Source: Acidimicrobiales bacterium
GTDB lineage: Bacteria > Actinomycetota > Acidimicrobiia > Acidimicrobiales > Aldehydirespiratoraceae
DNA length: 64,000 nt
NCBI GenBank assembly: GCA_029263215.1
Contig: JAJCXY010000078.1
Span: 1 to 64,000 of the forward strand
Reading direction: 5' to 3'
Positions 53,592-63,177 of this stretch are shown here, piece by piece. How positions within the stretch are numbered: position 1 is the stretch's first letter; every line of letters begins with the position of its first letter. The notes beneath the pieces were generated by a model. That model searched no databases, was not told the origin of the DNA, and worked only from the letters and a program-made list of their open reading frames with translations. Both the position numbers and the translations under genes were made by a program.

Positions 53592-53933
53592 GTGCAGATT
53601 GTCGTCCACACCCATGTCGAAGGCGACTGGACAGTGCTCACTGTCGCGGGTGATCTCGACGTGGTTGGCGCGCCGGATCTGCGCCAGCACGTGATGACCG
53701 CGGTTCACGATGGCCAACATCGCCTCGTCATGGATCTCAGCGGTGTCGACTTCATCGACTCATTCGGTCTGGGAGTCCTGGTGGGGGCGCTCAAGCGCAC
53801 GCGCCTCCTCGACGGCGACCTGCTGCTGGTCGTGCCGGAGCCCCGCCTTCGCCGGGTGTTCGAACTGTGTGATCTGGATCGGGTCTTCACCTTGCATCAC
53901 GCGCTCACCGACGCCCTGGAGGTGCCGGAGTGA
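53592..53933 (+). CDS. STAS-domain anti-sigma factor antagonist
   Basis: 113-residue SpoIIAA/RsbV-like protein. The phosphorylatable Ser is in DFIDSFGLGVLVGAL (about residue 57). It overlaps the downstream HATPase gene by four bases (GTGA), which makes them a likely partner-switching pair: the kinase phosphorylates this Ser, and the unphosphorylated form frees a sigma factor. No ECF or SigF gene is adjacent. Confidence 0.87.
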   Translation: MQIVVHTHVEGDWTVLTVAGDLDVVGAPDLRQHVMTAVHDGQHRLVMDLSGVDFIDSFGLGVLVGALKRTRLLDGDLLLVVPEPRLRRVFELCDLDRVFTLHHALTDALEVPE

Positions 53934-54433
53934 CCAACCAGCAAGGCGGCGGCTCAACTCCGGTAGACGGCCAGATCGCATTCCGACCCGGGCAGTTGGT
54001 GCTGGAGGTTCCCGCCCGCACCGAGTTCGTTTCGTTGGTCCGGGTGGTGGTTGCCGCCGCGGCCGAGATCGAACCCGACATCTCCTCCGATCGCATCGAG
54101 GACCTACGAGTTGCGGTTTCGGAGGCCACCACCAATGCCATGGAGGCCCACGGCCTGTCGGACTCTCTCGACCGCATACGTATCCAATGCAATCTCGCCG
54201 ACGACGAGATCTCGGTGGTTGTCCACGACGAGGGAGTGGGTTTCGACCCAGCTGCTATTCCGCCCCTTCCCGACCCTTCGTCACCGGAGCGTCTGGAGTA
54301 CGAATCGGGGTTGGGCGTGCACCTGATGCAGATGTTGGCCGACGAATCGGAAGTCTCATCCAGCGATGAGGGTACCGACGTGAAACTGGTCGTGTATTCG
54401 TCGAAACGTCGGCGCAAGGGCCGACTCCGGTAG
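53930..54433 (+). CDS. RsbW/SpoIIAB-like anti-sigma factor kinase
   Basis: 167-residue GHKL ATPase. N box EATTNAMEAH, G1 VHDEGVGFD and G2 SGLGVHLMQMLADE are present, as in HATPase_c_2 anti-sigma factors. It would bind either its sigma factor or the STAS protein encoded immediately upstream. The basic C-terminus (KRRRKGRLR) is unusual and might contact nucleic acid. The GTG 53930 start overlaps the upstream stop. The partner sigma factor cannot be named. Confidence 0.85.
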   Translation: MTNQQGGGSTPVDGQIAFRPGQLVLEVPARTEFVSLVRVVVAAAAEIEPDISSDRIEDLRVAVSEATTNAMEAHGLSDSLDRIRIQCNLADDEISVVVHDEGVGFDPAAIPPLPDPSSPERLEYESGLGVHLMQMLADESEVSSSDEGTDVKLVVYSSKRRRKGRLR

Positions 54434-54446
54434 CGTTTCTGGCGCT

Positions 54447-55805
54447 ATGGCCCACGACCACCTTGATCCATCTCCCCTGACCTGGCTCGGAGGCGAGCGT
54501 CGTCTCGCTCGCCGCATCGGCCGACCGGTGCGGGATTTTCTTCGCATCGAGGCCGCCGGTGGGCTCCTCCTCATCATCGCCACGGTTGTTGCGCTCGTCT
54601 GGGCCAACTCACCTTGGAGCGGCTCCTACCACGAGATTCTCGAGACCCACATCTCCTTGGAGATCGGCGATCTTTTGCTTCTCGATGAACCGTTGGAGGC
54701 CTGGATCAACGACGCTCTCATGGCTGTGTTCTTCTTCGTCGTCGGCCTCGAGATCAAGCGTGAACTGGTGGTCGGCGAACTGAAAGACCCCCGTGCGGCG
54801 GCTCTTCCCGCAGTTGCGGCGGTGGGCGGCATGGTGGTGCCCGCTCTCATCTTCTTCGCCATCAATTCGGGTGGATCCGGAGCCGACGGCTGGGGCATCC
54901 CGATGGCCACCGATATTGCTTTCGCGGTGGGTGTGGTGTCGCTGTTGGGCAACCGGGTACCGGGCGCGATGAAGGTCTTCCTCCTCACCCTGGCGATCGT
55001 CGACGACATCGGCGCGATCGCGGTGATCGCGATCTTCTACACCGACGACCTCTCGACGGGATGGCTGCTAATCGCTATCGGCTTGCTCGGTCTCGTTTTG
55101 TTCATGCGGATGGTCCGCATCTGGTACATACCCGCCTACGTCGTGGTCGGTACGGCAGTTTGGCTGGCGGTGTTCGAGTCGGGTATCCACGCCACCATCG
55201 CCGGGGTCATCTTGGGGCTCATCACCCCGGCCCGGGCGCTGAAGTCCGAACCCCCCGACCAAGATGTTCACATCGGCGCGGCCATCTCCGGACAGGCGAG
55301 CGCCACGGTGGTGCGGCGCGCCAACTTCGAACTCAAGGAGCAGGTGTCGGTGGTGGACCGACTCGAAGACATCCTCCATCCGTTCACCGGCTTTCTGATC
55401 ATTCCGATATTCGCACTCGCCAACGCCGGCATCGAGATTTCCGGCGACAGCCTCGCCGACGCCGTATCGAGCGACGTCACCATAGGTGTCGTACTGGGTC
55501 TGGTGGTGGGCAAGCTCGTCGGCGTGTCCTTCGCCACCTGGATCGCGGTGCGAAGCGGCTTGTCGCGCCTGCCTCGCGGCGCCACCTGGACCCACGTCTT
55601 CGGTTTGTCCGCGGTGGCGGGTATCGGCTTCACGGTGTCGCTCTTCATCACCGGGCTGGCGTTCGACGACCCGGTCGTCACCGACGAGGCGAAGCTCGGA
55701 ATTCTGGTTGCGTCCACCGTCGCCGCGGTTGTGGGTATCCTCATTTTGCTTCGAGCCAATGAAGTGATCGAGGTGGAGATCTCCGAGCCGGACGGTAGCT
55801 CTTGA
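54447..55805 (+). CDS. nhaA: Na+/H+ antiporter NhaA
   Basis: 452-residue antiporter with about twelve TM helices. Conserved are VGLEIKRELVVGELKDPRAAALPA, ATDIAFAVGVVSLLG with the sensor and TM4 Asp/Thr, and LTLAIVDDIGAIAVIAIFYT with the paired Asp that exchange Na+ for H+. It controls pH and sodium, which suits a saline or marine habitat but does not prove it. It starts 13 nt after the anti-sigma gene. An intracellular insert (about 280-320) is longer than in E. coli NhaA. Confidence 0.93.
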   Translation: MAHDHLDPSPLTWLGGERRLARRIGRPVRDFLRIEAAGGLLLIIATVVALVWANSPWSGSYHEILETHISLEIGDLLLLDEPLEAWINDALMAVFFFVVGLEIKRELVVGELKDPRAAALPAVAAVGGMVVPALIFFAINSGGSGADGWGIPMATDIAFAVGVVSLLGNRVPGAMKVFLLTLAIVDDIGAIAVIAIFYTDDLSTGWLLIAIGLLGLVLFMRMVRIWYIPAYVVVGTAVWLAVFESGIHATIAGVILGLITPARALKSEPPDQDVHIGAAISGQASATVVRRANFELKEQVSVVDRLEDILHPFTGFLIIPIFALANAGIEISGDSLADAVSSDVTIGVVLGLVVGKLVGVSFATWIAVRSGLSRLPRGATWTHVFGLSAVAGIGFTVSLFITGLAFDDPVVTDEAKLGILVASTVAAVVGILILLRANEVIEVEISEPDGSS

Positions 55806-55881
55806 TCCCTCGTCTCACGGCCGACCAGCAATACAACAAGTTCTTCACCCCAACCCACCCGATCGGATCGGTTAGTCACTC

Positions 55882-58602
55882 GTGGCCAACGCCCTCGTAA
55901 TCGTAGAGTCGCCTGCCAAGGCCAAAACAATCGCCGGCTACCTCGGCGACGGCTTCGTCGTGGAGTCGTCGATCGGTCATGTGCGCGACCTGCCCCGAAA
56001 CGCAGCTGAGGTACCCAAGGCCTACAAGGGTGAATCGTGGGCGCGCATCGGCATCGATGTCGACAATGGTTTCAAGCCTCTCTATGTCGAGAACTCCGAC
56101 AAGAAGGACCACATCCGCCATCTGCGGGCCCTGCTGAAGGATGCCGACGAACTCTTTCTCGCCACTGATGAGGATCGTGAGGGGGAGGCGATCGCCTGGC
56201 ATCTTCTGGAGGTGCTCAGTCCCACCGTGCCGGTGAAGCGCATGGTGTTTCACGAGATCACCAAGTCGGCGATCCAGGCCGCCATAGATCAGCCCCGCGA
56301 GCTCGATCGCCGGATGGTCGATGCCCAGGAAGCCCGGCGAATGCTCGACCGGCTCTATGGCTATGAGGTTTCGCCCGTCCTCTGGAAGAAGGTGATGCCC
56401 CAGCTCTCGGCCGGCCGTGTGCAATCGGTGGCCACACGGGTGGTTGTGCAGCGCGAACGTGAGCGGATGGCCTTCGTGTCCGCCGGGTACTGGGACATAA
56501 CCGGCTCCTTCGTGGCTTCTGAAGGTGAGGCTCGTGAGTTTTCGGCCTCGCTCGCCACGATCGATGGAGCACGGGTGGCCAGCGGCCGCGATTTTGGCGA
56601 CGACGGTGCGCTCAAGCGCGACGACGTCACCGTTCTCGATCAGGCCGGAGCGGGCGTTCTGGTGGCTGATCTCGACGGTGTTTCCTATGAGGTGCGCTCG
56701 CGTGAATCGAAGCCGTACCGGCGTCGACCGGCCGCGCCGTTCATCACTTCCACGTTTCAACAAGAGGCCGGCCGCAAGCTGGGTATGTCGTCGGCGATGG
56801 CGATGCGAGCCGCGCAGGGACTCTACGAAAAGGGTTTCATCACCTACATGCGCACCGACAGCACCACCCTGTCGGGCACCGCGCTCAGCGCGGCGAGGGC
56901 GATGGTCAAGGAGCGTTACGGCGATTCCTTCCTGCCCGATGCGCCTCGCCATTACACCAAGAAGTCGAAGAACGCCCAGGAGGCCCACGAGGCGATCAGG
57001 CCGGCCGGCGACCGGTTCCAGCTCCCCGCCGACGTGGCCAAGCAGGTGCCCCAATCCGAAGCGCGCGCCTATGAGTTGGTCTGGAAGCGCACCGTCGCCT
57101 CCCAGATGACCGACTGCACCGGCGACACCGTCCAGCTTCGCCTCGGCGCCGCCAGCGCGGGTGGTCGCGACGTGGTGTTCAACGCCACTGGCACTGTCAT
57201 CACCCATCGCGGCTTTCGTGAGGTCTACGAAGAAGACATCGACGCTGGCGCCCGGCCCAACGCGGAGGACGACGAGCGTCGCCTGCCGCCGTTGGAGGAG
57301 GGCGACGGCGCTCGCAATGTGTCGATGGAAGCCGACGGGCACGAGACCCAGCCGCCGAGTCGGTTCACCGAAGCGAGCCTGGTGAAGAAGCTGGAGGAGC
57401 TCGGTGTTGGCCGGCCGTCCACCTATGCGTCGATCATCGGAACCATCCAGGACCGCGGCTATGTCTGGAAGAAGGGTTCGGCGCTGGTCCCCTCGTTCAC
57501 GGCCTTCTCGGTGGTGAACGTGCTGGAGGGCCATTTCCCCAACCTGGTCGACTATGCCTTCACCGCGCGTATGGAGGACGACCTCGACAAGATCGCGGGT
57601 GGGTCCGAGGAGTCGGTGCCGTGGCTCGAGCGCTTCTACTTCGGTGAGGGCGACGGCGGTGAGCCGGGGCTCAAGGAGAAGGTGTCTACCCGACTCGCCG
57701 ACATCGACGCCCGCGCCGTCAACACGATCCCGCTCGGAATGGCCGAGGATGGTGAGCCAGTGGTGGCTCGGGTCGGGCGCTACGGACCGTATGTACAGAA
57801 GGGGACAAACGGGGAGGCAGGAGACAACGCCACCGCCTCGATCCCCGACGACATTCCTCCCGACGAGCTCGACCTCGAGAAGGCGTTGGAGTACCTCGCC
57901 ATCCCCAAGGATGGTCGGGTGCTCGGTCAGGATCCCGAGACCGGGCTCGACATCTTCGCCAAGGCAGGGCGTTTCGGGCCGTTTGTGCAGGTTGGCTCGC
58001 ACGACGAACAGGACGACAAGCCGAAAACGGCGTCGCTGTTTCAGACCATGACCCTCGAGCGGGTCACCTTCGAAGATGCGCTACAGCTGCTCTCATTGCC
58101 GCGCACGGTGGGAGCAGATCCCGCTGATGATGAGGTGATCACGGTGCAGAACGGGCGTTATGGCCCCTACCTGAAGAAGGGCACCGACAGCCGAAGCCTC
58201 GAAAACGAAGAGCAGCTCCTCACCGTCACCCTCGAGGAGTGCCTCACGATCCTCGCCCAGCCCAAGCGCCGGCGGGGCCAGGGTGCGCCCAAGCCGCCGC
58301 TACGCGATATGGGCGAAGACCCGGAAACCTCCAAACCCATGGTGGTGAAGGACGGCCGCTGGGGTCCCTACGTCACCGACGGCGAAACCAACGCTTCACT
58401 GCGCAAGGGCGACACCGTCGAAGAGCTCACCGTCGAGCGGGCATCAGAACTGCTGGCCGAACGGCGGGCCAAGGGGCCGTCGAAGAAGAAGGCGCGCAAG
58501 AAGAAGGCGGCCAAGAAGAGCGCCAAAAAGAAGGCCACCAAGAAGAAGGCGGCGAAGAAGAAGGCAGCCAAGAATCCAGACCCGGCTCCTGACGACGACT
58601 GA
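55882..58602 (+). CDS. topA: DNA topoisomerase I
   Basis: 906-residue type IA enzyme that relaxes negative supercoils. The TOPRIM domain has the ATDEDREGEAIAWH metal site near residues 93-106; the catalytic Tyr is Y322 in GFITYMRTDST. Four-Cys zinc fingers are absent. Instead there are several C-terminal repeats with the GRFGPFVQ/GRYGPYLKKG motif and a Lys/Ala-rich tail from about residue 855, both typical of actinobacteria. GTG 55882. In actinobacteria topA lies near tmk and holB, as here. Confidence 0.95.
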   Translation: MANALVIVESPAKAKTIAGYLGDGFVVESSIGHVRDLPRNAAEVPKAYKGESWARIGIDVDNGFKPLYVENSDKKDHIRHLRALLKDADELFLATDEDREGEAIAWHLLEVLSPTVPVKRMVFHEITKSAIQAAIDQPRELDRRMVDAQEARRMLDRLYGYEVSPVLWKKVMPQLSAGRVQSVATRVVVQRERERMAFVSAGYWDITGSFVASEGEAREFSASLATIDGARVASGRDFGDDGALKRDDVTVLDQAGAGVLVADLDGVSYEVRSRESKPYRRRPAAPFITSTFQQEAGRKLGMSSAMAMRAAQGLYEKGFITYMRTDSTTLSGTALSAARAMVKERYGDSFLPDAPRHYTKKSKNAQEAHEAIRPAGDRFQLPADVAKQVPQSEARAYELVWKRTVASQMTDCTGDTVQLRLGAASAGGRDVVFNATGTVITHRGFREVYEEDIDAGARPNAEDDERRLPPLEEGDGARNVSMEADGHETQPPSRFTEASLVKKLEELGVGRPSTYASIIGTIQDRGYVWKKGSALVPSFTAFSVVNVLEGHFPNLVDYAFTARMEDDLDKIAGGSEESVPWLERFYFGEGDGGEPGLKEKVSTRLADIDARAVNTIPLGMAEDGEPVVARVGRYGPYVQKGTNGEAGDNATASIPDDIPPDELDLEKALEYLAIPKDGRVLGQDPETGLDIFAKAGRFGPFVQVGSHDEQDDKPKTASLFQTMTLERVTFEDALQLLSLPRTVGADPADDEVITVQNGRYGPYLKKGTDSRSLENEEQLLTVTLEECLTILAQPKRRRGQGAPKPPLRDMGEDPETSKPMVVKDGRWGPYVTDGETNASLRKGDTVEELTVERASELLAERRAKGPSKKKARKKKAAKKSAKKKATKKKAAKKKAAKNPDPAPDDD

Positions 58603-58653
58603 TTCTGGCCCCTCTGGCCAACCTGGCGGCAGTGTTGGACCTGGTTTGATCTA

Positions 58654-60117
58654 GTGTCGAGACCCGTGAAACCTCCGGTGTCCAACAGTGCGGAGAGGAT
58701 GGCGGACGCGCTCGGGGCCACCCAGCCGAGCGGTCGGATCGTACGCGTATTCGGTTCTCACGAATTCTTCCGCCTCTGGGTCGCCCAGGTCATCTCTGCC
58801 ACCGGAGATTGGCTGGGCCTGATCGCCATCATCGCGTTGGCGGCCCGCATCAGCGAGGGGTCAGAAGGCACGGCGATAGCGCTCGTACTCGGGGCCCGCA
58901 TCGCCCCCGGATTCTTCCTTGCCACCGCGGCCGGGGTGATCGTCGACCGTCTCAACCGCAAGCGCGTGATGCTCGTCTGCGATGTGGGTCGGGCCCTGGT
59001 GTTGTTCTCCCTGCCGTTCGTCGACTCGTTGTTCGGCCTGATCATCGCCTCGTTCGTGCTCGAGTTGTTCACCATGTTGTGGTCGCCGGCGAAGGAGGCG
59101 ACGGTCCCCAACCTGGTGCCCACCGAGAAGCTCACCTCAGCCAACTCGCTCAATGTTGCCGCGGCCTACGGGACCTTCCCGGTGGCGGCTGGCATTGCGG
59201 CCTTACTGGCCAAGGTGGCCGAGAGTTTCGCCGACGAAGGTTGGGTCGACACCTGGCGCCTCAACGAAGAAGGGCTGGCGTTCTACGTCGACGGCTTCTC
59301 CTTCCTGCTCACCGCCCTGATCATCTGGAAGATAGCGATACCCAGTCGTTCGTCGGCGGAGCGAAGGTCGGGTGAGCGAGGGAGCTTGGATCTCAGCGGC
59401 GCGGTTCGTGAGCTACGGGAGGGTTGGGAGTTCATCGCCGTCAATCCGATAGTGCGTTCCGTCAACCTCGGCCTCGCCACCGGTGTGGTGGGAGGCGGCA
59501 TGCTGGTGCCGCTCGGGGAGATATTCGTCAACCAGGTGATCTCGGGTGATGCCGCAGATTTCAACCTCATCCTGTTTGCCCTGGGCACGGGAATGGCCCT
59601 GGGTGTGGTGGCGGCATCGGTCCTCCAGAACAAGATCAACCGGGCTCGGGTGTTTCCCTTCGCCCTGGTGACCGCGGGTGCAGCCCTGATGGTGGCGGGG
59701 TCGTCGTCGGTGCTGCTGATCGTGGTGCCGCTCATCGGTGTGGTCGGCTTCGCCGCGGGGCCCATTTACGTGCTCGGCTTCACCCTGCTGCACGAAAATG
59801 TCGACGACGATCTGAGAGGCCGTGTCTTCTCCGCCCTCTTGGTGTTGGTGCGGTTCTGCCTGCTGCTGGCGCTGGCTGTGGCCCCACTCGTATCTGACCT
59901 TCTCGATGGCCTGTCCAACCGCTGGTGGGGTCGCGAGATCGAGATCTCCGGCCTGGCGATAGCGGTGCCCGGGGTGAGGCTCACGCTCTGGTTGTCGTCG
60001 GTGATAATCATCGGCGCCGGGGTGCTTGCTTTGTGGAGTTTGCGGGCAGGATCAGGTGTGTTCCTGGCTGATCCCTCACCACAGGACGACGACGAGATGG
60101 AGCCTCCCGAACAGTGA
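58654..60117 (+). CDS. MFS transporter (MFS_3/enterobactin-exporter-like)
   Basis: 487 residues with about twelve TM helices. The N-terminal segment FFRLWVAQVISATGDWLGLIA and DRLNRKRVMLVCD (motif A) resemble the MFS_3/EntS group of exporters. An acidic C-terminal tail (DDDEMEPPEQ) follows. The frame opens at a GTG at 58654, 51 nt after topA, and overlaps tmk by four bases, so it belongs to a topA-MFS-tmk-holB unit. The substrate is unknown. Confidence 0.84.
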   Translation: MSRPVKPPVSNSAERMADALGATQPSGRIVRVFGSHEFFRLWVAQVISATGDWLGLIAIIALAARISEGSEGTAIALVLGARIAPGFFLATAAGVIVDRLNRKRVMLVCDVGRALVLFSLPFVDSLFGLIIASFVLELFTMLWSPAKEATVPNLVPTEKLTSANSLNVAAAYGTFPVAAGIAALLAKVAESFADEGWVDTWRLNEEGLAFYVDGFSFLLTALIIWKIAIPSRSSAERRSGERGSLDLSGAVRELREGWEFIAVNPIVRSVNLGLATGVVGGGMLVPLGEIFVNQVISGDAADFNLILFALGTGMALGVVAASVLQNKINRARVFPFALVTAGAALMVAGSSSVLLIVVPLIGVVGFAAGPIYVLGFTLLHENVDDDLRGRVFSALLVLVRFCLLLALAVAPLVSDLLDGLSNRWWGREIEISGLAIAVPGVRLTLWLSSVIIIGAGVLALWSLRAGSGVFLADPSPQDDDEMEPPEQ

Positions 60118-60725
60118 CCGGCCGACTAATAGCGTTCGAGGGAGCAGACGCATCAGGCAAGTCCACCCAGGCTCGTCGCCTCGCCCGACGCCTCGGCGCA
60201 ACCCTTACGTTCCAGTTCGGGGCCACCGAGATAGGCGGTGCGATCAGGTCCATCCTCCTCGACCCCGCTCACTCTGCTCTCGATGATCGGGCCGAAGCCC
60301 TGCTCGTGGTGGCCGACAAGGCCCAACACATCGCCGAGATCGTGAGGCCGGCGCTGGCCCGCGGCGAGACGGTGGTGTCGGATCGCTTCACCGCTTCCTC
60401 CCTCGCTTACCAGGGTTATGGACGCGGGCTCGATCTCGAGGTTCTCGATCAGATGATGCGGTTTGCCACCCACGACCTGAGCCCCGAACTCACGGTGCTG
60501 CTCGACGTTGATCTGGAGTTGGCGCGGGCTCGCCTCGGCGACGAGGTCGACCGCATCGAGGGAGCCGGCGGCGATTTCCATCGGCGGGTCCGACAGGGCT
60601 ACCTGGCGATGGCGGCGGCCGACCCCGATCGGTGGCTGGTGATCGATGCCGGTGGCACCGTCGACGAGGTGGCGGCCCGAGTGGATGCTGCCGTCGATCA
60701 GTGGATGGCCGGCGAACACCGATGA
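60114..60725 (+). CDS. tmk: Thymidylate kinase
   Basis: 203 residues, phosphorylates dTMP to dTDP. P loop EGADASGKSTQ, the DR(F/Y) motif SDRFTASSLAYQGYGRGLD and the LID region with basic residues DRIEGAGGDFHRRVRQGYL are all recognisable. It overlaps both neighbours by four bases, GTGA at the start and ATGA at the end. Confidence 0.92.
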   Translation: MTGRLIAFEGADASGKSTQARRLARRLGATLTFQFGATEIGGAIRSILLDPAHSALDDRAEALLVVADKAQHIAEIVRPALARGETVVSDRFTASSLAYQGYGRGLDLEVLDQMMRFATHDLSPELTVLLDVDLELARARLGDEVDRIEGAGGDFHRRVRQGYLAMAAADPDRWLVIDAGGTVDEVAARVDAAVDQWMAGEHR

Positions 60726-61765
60726 CCTGGGAGTCGGTCATCGGCCAGGACGGCGCCCTCAGGCGACTCACCGCCGCGGTCGACGCGCCGGTTCACGCCT
60801 ATCTCTTTGTGGGCCCCAACGGGGCCGGTAAGCGGCGGGCCGCCAACGTCTTCGCCGGAGAGCTTCTTGCTTCTGCTGACCCCGACGGCGCCGAGCGCCA
60901 CCGGCGCCTTGCCGCCGCCGAACATCATCCCGATGTTCACGTGCTCGACCCGGCGGGCAACTCGCTACGTCGAGATGAGGAGGCCGAGCCCCTGATCGTC
61001 GAAGCCAGTCGGTCCCCGGTGGAGGGCAACCGCAAGGTCTTGGTGGTGAATCGTTTTCACACCGCCACCCCCGCGGCGGCCGCTTCGCTGCTCAAGACGA
61101 TCGAAGAACCCGCGGCCACCACCATCTTCGTGTTGCTGGCCGAGGATGTCCCTCCCGAACACGTCACCATCGAGAGTCGGTGCACACGGGTCGATTTCTC
61201 ACCTGTCCCCACCGAGGCGATCGAGGCTGCGCTGGTGGCGGAGGGCCTCGCCGACGCCACCCAGGCGGGGGTGGTTGCCGCCGCGTCGGGCGGAAGCATG
61301 GAACGGGCCCGGGTATTGGTGCGAGATGATCATCTCGTCGCCCGCCGTGAAGCGTGGTGGTCGATCCCCGATCGTCTCGACGGCACCGGATCGGAGGTCG
61401 CGGTGATGGTGGAGGAGGTCCGTTCGCTGATCGATGATGCCGGTGCGGCCAAGGCGGAGGTCCATGCAGGCGAAGGCGAAGCCCTCGATGAGCGCGAGGA
61501 ACGGCTCGGCACCCGCGGCTCGGGTCGTCGCGACATGGAGGCTCGCCACCGACGCGAACTTCGCCAGTTCCGCACCGAGGAGTTGAGGTTCGGACTGGCC
61601 ACGCTCGCCGGTCGTTACCGAGAGGTGATCGTGGCGGGCGATGATCGGCCGGGTGTGCTCGACGCGAGCAGCCGAATCCGTGACGCGTCTGAGGCTCTCA
61701 ACCGCAATCCCAACGAAGCCCTCCTGCTTCAGGCCCTGCTGTTGAAGCTGCCCGCCCTTCACTGA
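60722..61765 (+). CDS. holB: DNA polymerase III delta-prime-like subunit
   Basis: 347 residues, a clamp-loader subunit similar to mycobacterial Rv3644c. VIGQDGALRRL and the AAA+ core are followed by SLLKTIEEP and VTIESRCTRVDF, the SRC motif of clamp loaders. The P loop reads GPNGAGKRR with Arg where Ser/Thr is usual, and the four-Cys zinc module is missing, so it probably does not hydrolyse ATP, as expected for delta-prime. It overlaps tmk by four bases. Confidence 0.88.
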   Translation: MTWESVIGQDGALRRLTAAVDAPVHAYLFVGPNGAGKRRAANVFAGELLASADPDGAERHRRLAAAEHHPDVHVLDPAGNSLRRDEEAEPLIVEASRSPVEGNRKVLVVNRFHTATPAAAASLLKTIEEPAATTIFVLLAEDVPPEHVTIESRCTRVDFSPVPTEAIEAALVAEGLADATQAGVVAAASGGSMERARVLVRDDHLVARREAWWSIPDRLDGTGSEVAVMVEEVRSLIDDAGAAKAEVHAGEGEALDEREERLGTRGSGRRDMEARHRRELRQFRTEELRFGLATLAGRYREVIVAGDDRPGVLDASSRIRDASEALNRNPNEALLLQALLLKLPALH

Positions 61766-61858
61766 GCGATGGGGGAGGGCCGGAGGCGTCGGCGGGGAGG
61801 AACCGCATACCTCGTTTGGTACCTTCTGTTGTCTGTCGCATTGGGCGACATGAGTCTC

Positions 61859-61931
61859 GCCCGAGTAGCTCAGTTGGTAGAGCGACGCTCTCGTAAAGCG
61901 TAGGTCAGGAGTTCAATTCTCCTCTCGGGCT
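61859..61931 (+). tRNA. tRNA-Thr (anticodon CGT)
   Basis: The acceptor stem GCCCGAG/CTCGGGC closes a standard cloverleaf with D arm AGCTCAGTTGGTAGAGC and T arm GGAGTTCAATTCTCC. The anticodon loop CTCGTAA gives CGT, reading ACG. CCA is not encoded. The gene lies between holB and the ECF sigma gene. Confidence 0.93.
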
Positions 61932-61987
61932 CAGCGGTTCCGATGGTCGGAGCCAGGTGTGTAAGCGATGTTCCTCCTGGAGGTCAG

Positions 61988-62593
61988 GTGGCCGATCCGG
62001 CGACTTTTGCAGATGAAGCAATGCCGCTCATGTCGTCGCTCTACTCCGCCGCGCTGCGCATGACCCGGAATCCGGCCGATGCCGAGGATCTCGTCCAGGA
62101 GACCTATCTCAAGGCCTACCGGGCCTATGAGCGGTTCGAGGCCGGCACCAACCTGAAGGCGTGGATGTATCGCATCCTCACCAACAGCTACATCAACGAC
62201 TACCGCAAGAAGCAGCGTCGCCCCGATGAGTCCGATATCGAAGATGTCGAGGACCTCTACCTCTATCGCCGTATCGGGGGCTTGGCGGGCGCCACCCTCG
62301 GTCGGAGTGCCGAGGACGAGCTTATGGATCTCTTCGGGGAGGCCGAGGTGAAGGAGGCGCTAGAGGAGCTGGCCGAGCACTACCGACTGCCCGTACTCCT
62401 TGCCGATGTCGAGGGTTTTGCCTACAAGGAGATCGCCGAAATTCTCGACGTTCCGATCGGAACGGTGATGAGTCGCCTGCATCGGGGAAGAAAGCAGCTC
62501 CAGAAGTTGTTGTACGGATTTGCCGAAGCCCACCGGCTGCTCCCCGACTCCGAACGAGCCGTCGTGGGCGCCGACTCTAATGATGAGGTCTGA
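61988..62593 (+). CDS. ECF sigma factor, SigR/SigH/RpoE-like
   Basis: 201 residues with sigma2 ([36 protein letters not shown]) and sigma4 ([28 protein letters not shown]). The long inserted segment between them ([15 protein letters not shown]) is characteristic of the SigR/SigH group controlling thiol-oxidative stress. GTG 61988 is preceded by GGAGG at 61979-61983. The gene for a zinc anti-sigma factor of RsrA type follows 16 nt later, which fits a redox switch. Confidence 0.9.
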   Translation: MADPATFADEAMPLMSSLYSAALRMTRNPADAEDLVQETYLKAYRAYERFEAGTNLKAWMYRILTNSYINDYRKKQRRPDESDIEDVEDLYLYRRIGGLAGATLGRSAEDELMDLFGEAEVKEALEELAEHYRLPVLLADVEGFAYKEIAEILDVPIGTVMSRLHRGRKQLQKLLYGFAEAHRLLPDSERAVVGADSNDEV

Positions 62594-62609
62594 GCATGAG
62601 GTCTGAGAA

Positions 62610-62894
62610 GTGACATCCGACCAGCCAGATCCGTGCGCCGACGGCGGTGGAGGCGATTGCACCGCTGCGCTCGAAGCGCTCTACATCTATCTCGATGGCC
62701 AGCTCACCATCGAACGACGCACAACGATCAAGACCCACATCGACCTCTGCTCGCCCTGTTTCGATGCGTTCTCGTTCGAGACCGAGCTTCGCCAGGTCGT
62801 CTCGCGCCGATGCACCGATGAGGTTCCCGAGGCCCTGAAGGCCCGGATCGCCGATGCCATTCGGGGTGAGCTGGGCGGCGGTCCCATCGGCTGA
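62610..62894 (+). CDS. RsrA-like zinc anti-sigma factor
   Basis: 94 residues. The zinc-binding ZAS motif, HIDLCSPC (H-x3-C-x2-C), sits near residues 43-50, with a preceding conserved Cys and His-poor helix. RsrA/RshA releases its sigma factor when the zinc-site Cys form a disulfide under oxidative stress. It is the direct partner of the SigR-like factor encoded upstream. Confidence 0.87.
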   Translation: MTSDQPDPCADGGGGDCTAALEALYIYLDGQLTIERRTTIKTHIDLCSPCFDAFSFETELRQVVSRRCTDEVPEALKARIADAIRGELGGGPIG

Positions 62895-62986
62895 GGCACT
62901 TTCGCGGCCCGGGCTGATTGAGTTTCGAATCTGACACTTGGGCTGCGCACGGAACTAATTGGGCGCCTCACGCCGTTCTCTATGGC

Positions 62987-63169
62987 ATGAGGGTCCAGGG
63001 CGAACGCTTCACCAGCATCGAGAGGCACACCCCGCTGTCGTCAATGGGTCGGGTGTGCGGTGAGTCGGGTTGCGAGACCCGATTGTCGGTCTACAACGAT
63101 CAGGATTTCTGCAGCCTCCACGCGCCCATGGTGGTGCCGAGGATGCGGGGCAAGGTCCTGAACGATTAG
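62987..63169 (+). CDS. Small Cys-rich, zinc-ribbon-like protein
   Basis: 60 residues. RVCGESGCETRLSVYN followed by FCSLHAP makes a C-x4-C-x13-C-x2-H pattern that should bind zinc. Similar small actinobacterial proteins carry the same LSVYN segment; their role is unknown. I prefer ATG 62987; an upstream GTG at 62918 would add 23 residues without similarity I can recognise. It may belong to the SigR regulon, by position only. Confidence 0.65.
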   Translation: MRVQGERFTSIERHTPLSSMGRVCGESGCETRLSVYNDQDFCSLHAPMVVPRMRGKVLND

Positions 63170-63177
63170 GGCCGCGC

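Noticed and set aside
55876-58002. 708-codon open frame antisense to topA
   Set aside because: High-GC shadow of the topA reading frame; its sequence has no recognisable domain and topA is complete.
58480-58600. Repetitive AAG-rich tract at the end of topA as a DNA repeat element
   Set aside because: It encodes the Lys/Ala-rich tail typical of actinobacterial TopA, so protein composition explains it.
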